DNA of 64,000 nucleotides from Sporosarcina ureae. Lineage in GTDB: Bacteria; Bacillota; Bacilli; Bacillales_A; Planococcaceae. Below are positions 61,685-64,000 of the stretch, one piece after another. How positions within the stretch are numbered: the first letter of the stretch is position 1; each line of letters begins with the position of its first letter. A program made the translations under genes and the position numbers. The notes beneath the pieces were generated by a model. It did no database searches, was not told the origin of the DNA, and worked only from the letters and a program-made list of their open reading frames with translations. The stretch covers positions 1,542,001 to 1,606,000 of the forward strand of contig NZ_CP015207.1 of assembly GCF_002101375.1 (NCBI RefSeq), written 5' to 3'.

Positions 61685-61726
61685 TAATATGGATAGTCGA
61701 ATGTATACCTTCGACTATCCATATCT
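61685..61726 (-). terminator. Hairpin between fusA and tuf
   Basis: ATATGGATAGTCGAA and TTCGACTATCCATAT form a perfect 15-bp stem with an 8-base loop. After the stem the minus strand reads TATAAAAATTAAT, a weak T tract, so it may attenuate or process the message rather than terminate fully. Confidence 0.55.
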
Positions 61727-61763
61727 TACAAGTATTGCTTAAAAGAAACAAGGATGAACTTTA

Positions 61764-63842
61764 TTATTCACCTTTGTTTTTCTTGATTACTTCTTCAGCG
61801 ATAGACTTTGGAAGTTCCTCATAGTGATCAAACACCATTGAGAATACTCCGCGTCCTTGCGTGTTTGAACGTAGAGATGTTGCATAACCAAACATTTCAG
61901 CAAGTGGAACCATCGCACGAACTACTTGTGCGTTACCACGAGCTTCCATACCTTCAACACGGCCACGGCGTGATGTAATATCACCCATGATATCGCCCAT
62001 GTATTCTTCCGGAATGATTACTTCTACTCTCATTGTCGGTTCAAGAATTACAGGATTACATTTTGATGCAGCATTTTTCAAAGCCATTGATGCAGCAATC
62101 TTAAATGCCATCTCGTTGGAGTCAACGTCATGGTAAGATCCGTCATACAGGCGTGCTTTGACATCGATTAATGGATATCCAGCTAAAATACCGTTATCTA
62201 ACGAATCACGAATTCCCGCTTCAACTGCTGGGATATATTCACGAGGAACAGAACCACCAACAACATTATTCACGAACTCGAATCCTTTTCCTTCTTCGTT
62301 TGGACCAAATTCGATCCATACGTGACCAAACTGTCCACGTCCACCTGATTGACGAACGAATTTACCTTCGACTTCAGCTGACTGACGGAATGTTTCGCGG
62401 TAAGAAACTTGTGGTGCACCCACGTTTGCTTCCACTTTAAATTCACGACGTAGACGGTCGACGATAATATCCAAGTGAAGTTCACCCATACCTGCGATGA
62501 TAACTTCTCCTGTTTCTTGATCTGTGTGCGCACGGAATGTTGGATCTTCTTCTTGTAGCTTACCAAGAGCTTGACCCATTTTATCCTGATCCGCCTTTGT
62601 TTTCGGTTCAATCGCTACAGAGATTACCGGTTCAGGGAATACCATTGATTCAAGAATGATCAATGATTTCTCGTCACATAGTGTGTCTCCAGTAGTTGTA
62701 TCTTTCAAACCAACAGCAGCAGCAATTTCACCCGCGTGTACTTCAGAAATCTCTTCACGGCTGTTTGCGTGCATTTGTAGAATACGTCCTACGCGCTCAC
62801 GCTTGCCTTTTGTAGAGTTTGCTACGTAAGAACCCGCTTGAAGAACACCAGAGTATATACGGAAGAATGTAAGTTTACCTACATAAGGATCCGTCATAAC
62901 TTTAAACGCCAATGCTGAGAAAGGTGCTTCATCAGTTGATTCACGCACTTCCTCTTCTTCAGTCTCAGGGTTGAAGCCCATCATTGGTGGTACATCAAGT
63001 GGTGATGGTAGGTAGTCTACTACCGCATCCAGTACTAGTTGTACACCTTTGTTTTTGAAAGCAGTTCCACAAACTACAGGATAGAATTCAACTGCCAACG
63101 TAGCTTTACGAATAGCTGTTGTAAGTTCTTCTATTGTAAGTTCTTCACCGCCAAGATATTTTTCCATAAGATCTTCATCGAAATCTACAACAGCTTCGAT
63201 TAGGCTCTCACGATATTTTTTAGCTAGTTCAAGATGTTCAGCAGGAATTTCTTCCACTGTCGTATCTGTTCCTAGATCATTTGGATACATAGTTGCCTTC
63301 ATTTCGATTAAGTCAATAATTCCTGAGAAGTTATCTTCCGCACCGATCGGCAATTGAATAGGATGTGCATTCGCTTGTAGGCGATCACGTAGTGTTCCTA
63401 CAGAATAAAGGAAGTCAGCACCCGTCTTATCCATTTTGTTTACGAATACAAGACGTGGTACTTTGTAGTTTGTCGCTTGACGCCAAACTGTCTCTGTTTG
63501 TGGTTCAACACCTGATTGAGCATCAAGTACCGCTACAGCACCATCCAATACGCGAAGTGAACGTTCAACTTCAACTGTGAAGTCTACGTGCCCCGGTGTA
63601 TCGATGATATTTACGCGGTGACCTTTCCATGCTGCTGTTGTTGCAGCGGAAGTAATCGTGATTCCACGTTCTTGCTCTTGCTCCATCCAGTCCATTTGTG
63701 ATGCACCTTCGTGCGTTTCACCAATCTTGTGGATTTTACCTGTGTAAAAAAGGATCCGCTCAGTTGTCGTTGTCTTACCAGCGTCAATGTGAGCCATGAT
63801 ACCAATGTTACGAGTATTCTCTAGTGAGAACTCTCTAGCCAT
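61764..63842 (-). CDS. fusA: Elongation factor G
   Basis: EF-G drives ribosomal translocation. The 692-residue protein has the P-loop [29 protein letters not shown] and the domain IV loop with [13 protein letters not shown]. Its length and all five domains are normal. The ATG follows GGAAGGAG, 47 bases after rpsG. Confidence 0.99.
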   Translation of the reverse strand: MAREFSLENTRNIGIMAHIDAGKTTTTERILFYTGKIHKIGETHEGASQMDWMEQEQERGITITSAATTAAWKGHRVNIIDTPGHVDFTVEVERSLRVLDGAVAVLDAQSGVEPQTETVWRQATNYKVPRLVFVNKMDKTGADFLYSVGTLRDRLQANAHPIQLPIGAEDNFSGIIDLIEMKATMYPNDLGTDTTVEEIPAEHLELAKKYRESLIEAVVDFDEDLMEKYLGGEELTIEELTTAIRKATLAVEFYPVVCGTAFKNKGVQLVLDAVVDYLPSPLDVPPMMGFNPETEEEEVRESTDEAPFSALAFKVMTDPYVGKLTFFRIYSGVLQAGSYVANSTKGKRERVGRILQMHANSREEISEVHAGEIAAAVGLKDTTTGDTLCDEKSLIILESMVFPEPVISVAIEPKTKADQDKMGQALGKLQEEDPTFRAHTDQETGEVIIAGMGELHLDIIVDRLRREFKVEANVGAPQVSYRETFRQSAEVEGKFVRQSGGRGQFGHVWIEFGPNEEGKGFEFVNNVVGGSVPREYIPAVEAGIRDSLDNGILAGYPLIDVKARLYDGSYHDVDSNEMAFKIAASMALKNAASKCNPVILEPTMRVEVIIPEEYMGDIMGDITSRRGRVEGMEARGNAQVVRAMVPLAEMFGYATSLRSNTQGRGVFSMVFDHYEELPKSIAEEVIKKNKGE

Positions 63843-63889
63843 TTTGTAATCTCCTTCCGTTTCGGATTACTGCTATTGTTTATCCGACC

Positions 63890-64000
<111 letters not shown>

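Overview
The window is low-GC Gram-positive DNA from an endospore former, most likely Sporosarcina or a close Planococcaceae relative. The order runs rpsG-fusA-tuf, the S10/spc/alpha ribosomal operons, ecfA1-ecfA2-ecfT-truA-rplM-rpsI, cwlD-salA-gerD-kbaA and a tRNA cluster, then sigW-rsiW-cdaA-cdaR-glmM. This is the Bacillus order, here almost entirely on the minus strand. Sporulation and germination genes (cwlD, gerD, kbaA) and a complete urease operon point to a ureolytic spore former. The genus is inferred from gene content; no database search was run.

Layout. 1-8.3 kb: a truncated lipoprotein gene, hflX, a glyoxalase-like gene, a nitroreductase, a methyltransferase, a PatB-type C-S lyase and an SLH-domain cell-surface protein. 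8.3-11.2 kb: putP, a YbjQ-like protein, YwbE and YtoQ. 11.4-16.3 kb: a signalling cluster made of a hybrid histidine kinase with a frameshift in its receiver domain, facing a single-domain response regulator and an Hpt-REC-GGDEF-REC protein. 16.4-22 kb: glmM, cdaR, cdaA, rsiW and sigW (with an apparent SigW autoregulatory promoter) and arginase rocF. 22-24.2 kb: a PAS-PAS-GGDEF-EAL protein. 24.4-24.9 kb: five tRNA genes (Asn, Thr, Glu, Tyr, Gln in transcription order). 25-29 kb: a degenerate pdaB-like gene, kbaA, gerD, salA and cwlD. 29.2-40.6 kb: an accessory block between cwlD and rpsI, with a rhodanese, an HpaB-type flavin monooxygenase, a bacterial nitric-oxide synthase, TPP-riboswitch-controlled tenA, small unknown proteins and ureABCEFGD. 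41.4-64 kb: the ribosomal protein, translation factor and ECF transporter block.

How the genes fit together. Arginase releases urea from arginine, urease turns urea into ammonia and CO2, and nitric-oxide synthase draws on the same arginine pool, so three arginine/urea enzymes lie within about 20 kb. CdaA and its regulator CdaR make c-di-AMP beside the cell-wall precursor enzyme GlmM and the envelope-stress sigma factor SigW. Two GGDEF proteins link the window to c-di-GMP.

The observations most worth checking are the frameshifted hybrid kinase, the PdaB-like protein without catalytic motifs at the pdaB locus, the HpaB-NOS gene pair, the structured RNA upstream of ecfA1, the urease flap Cys-to-Ala change, and a DUF3889-type gene whose only good ribosome binding site precedes an ATC codon. 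I found no convincing wholly new multi-gene system, no CRISPR array and no insertion sequence.
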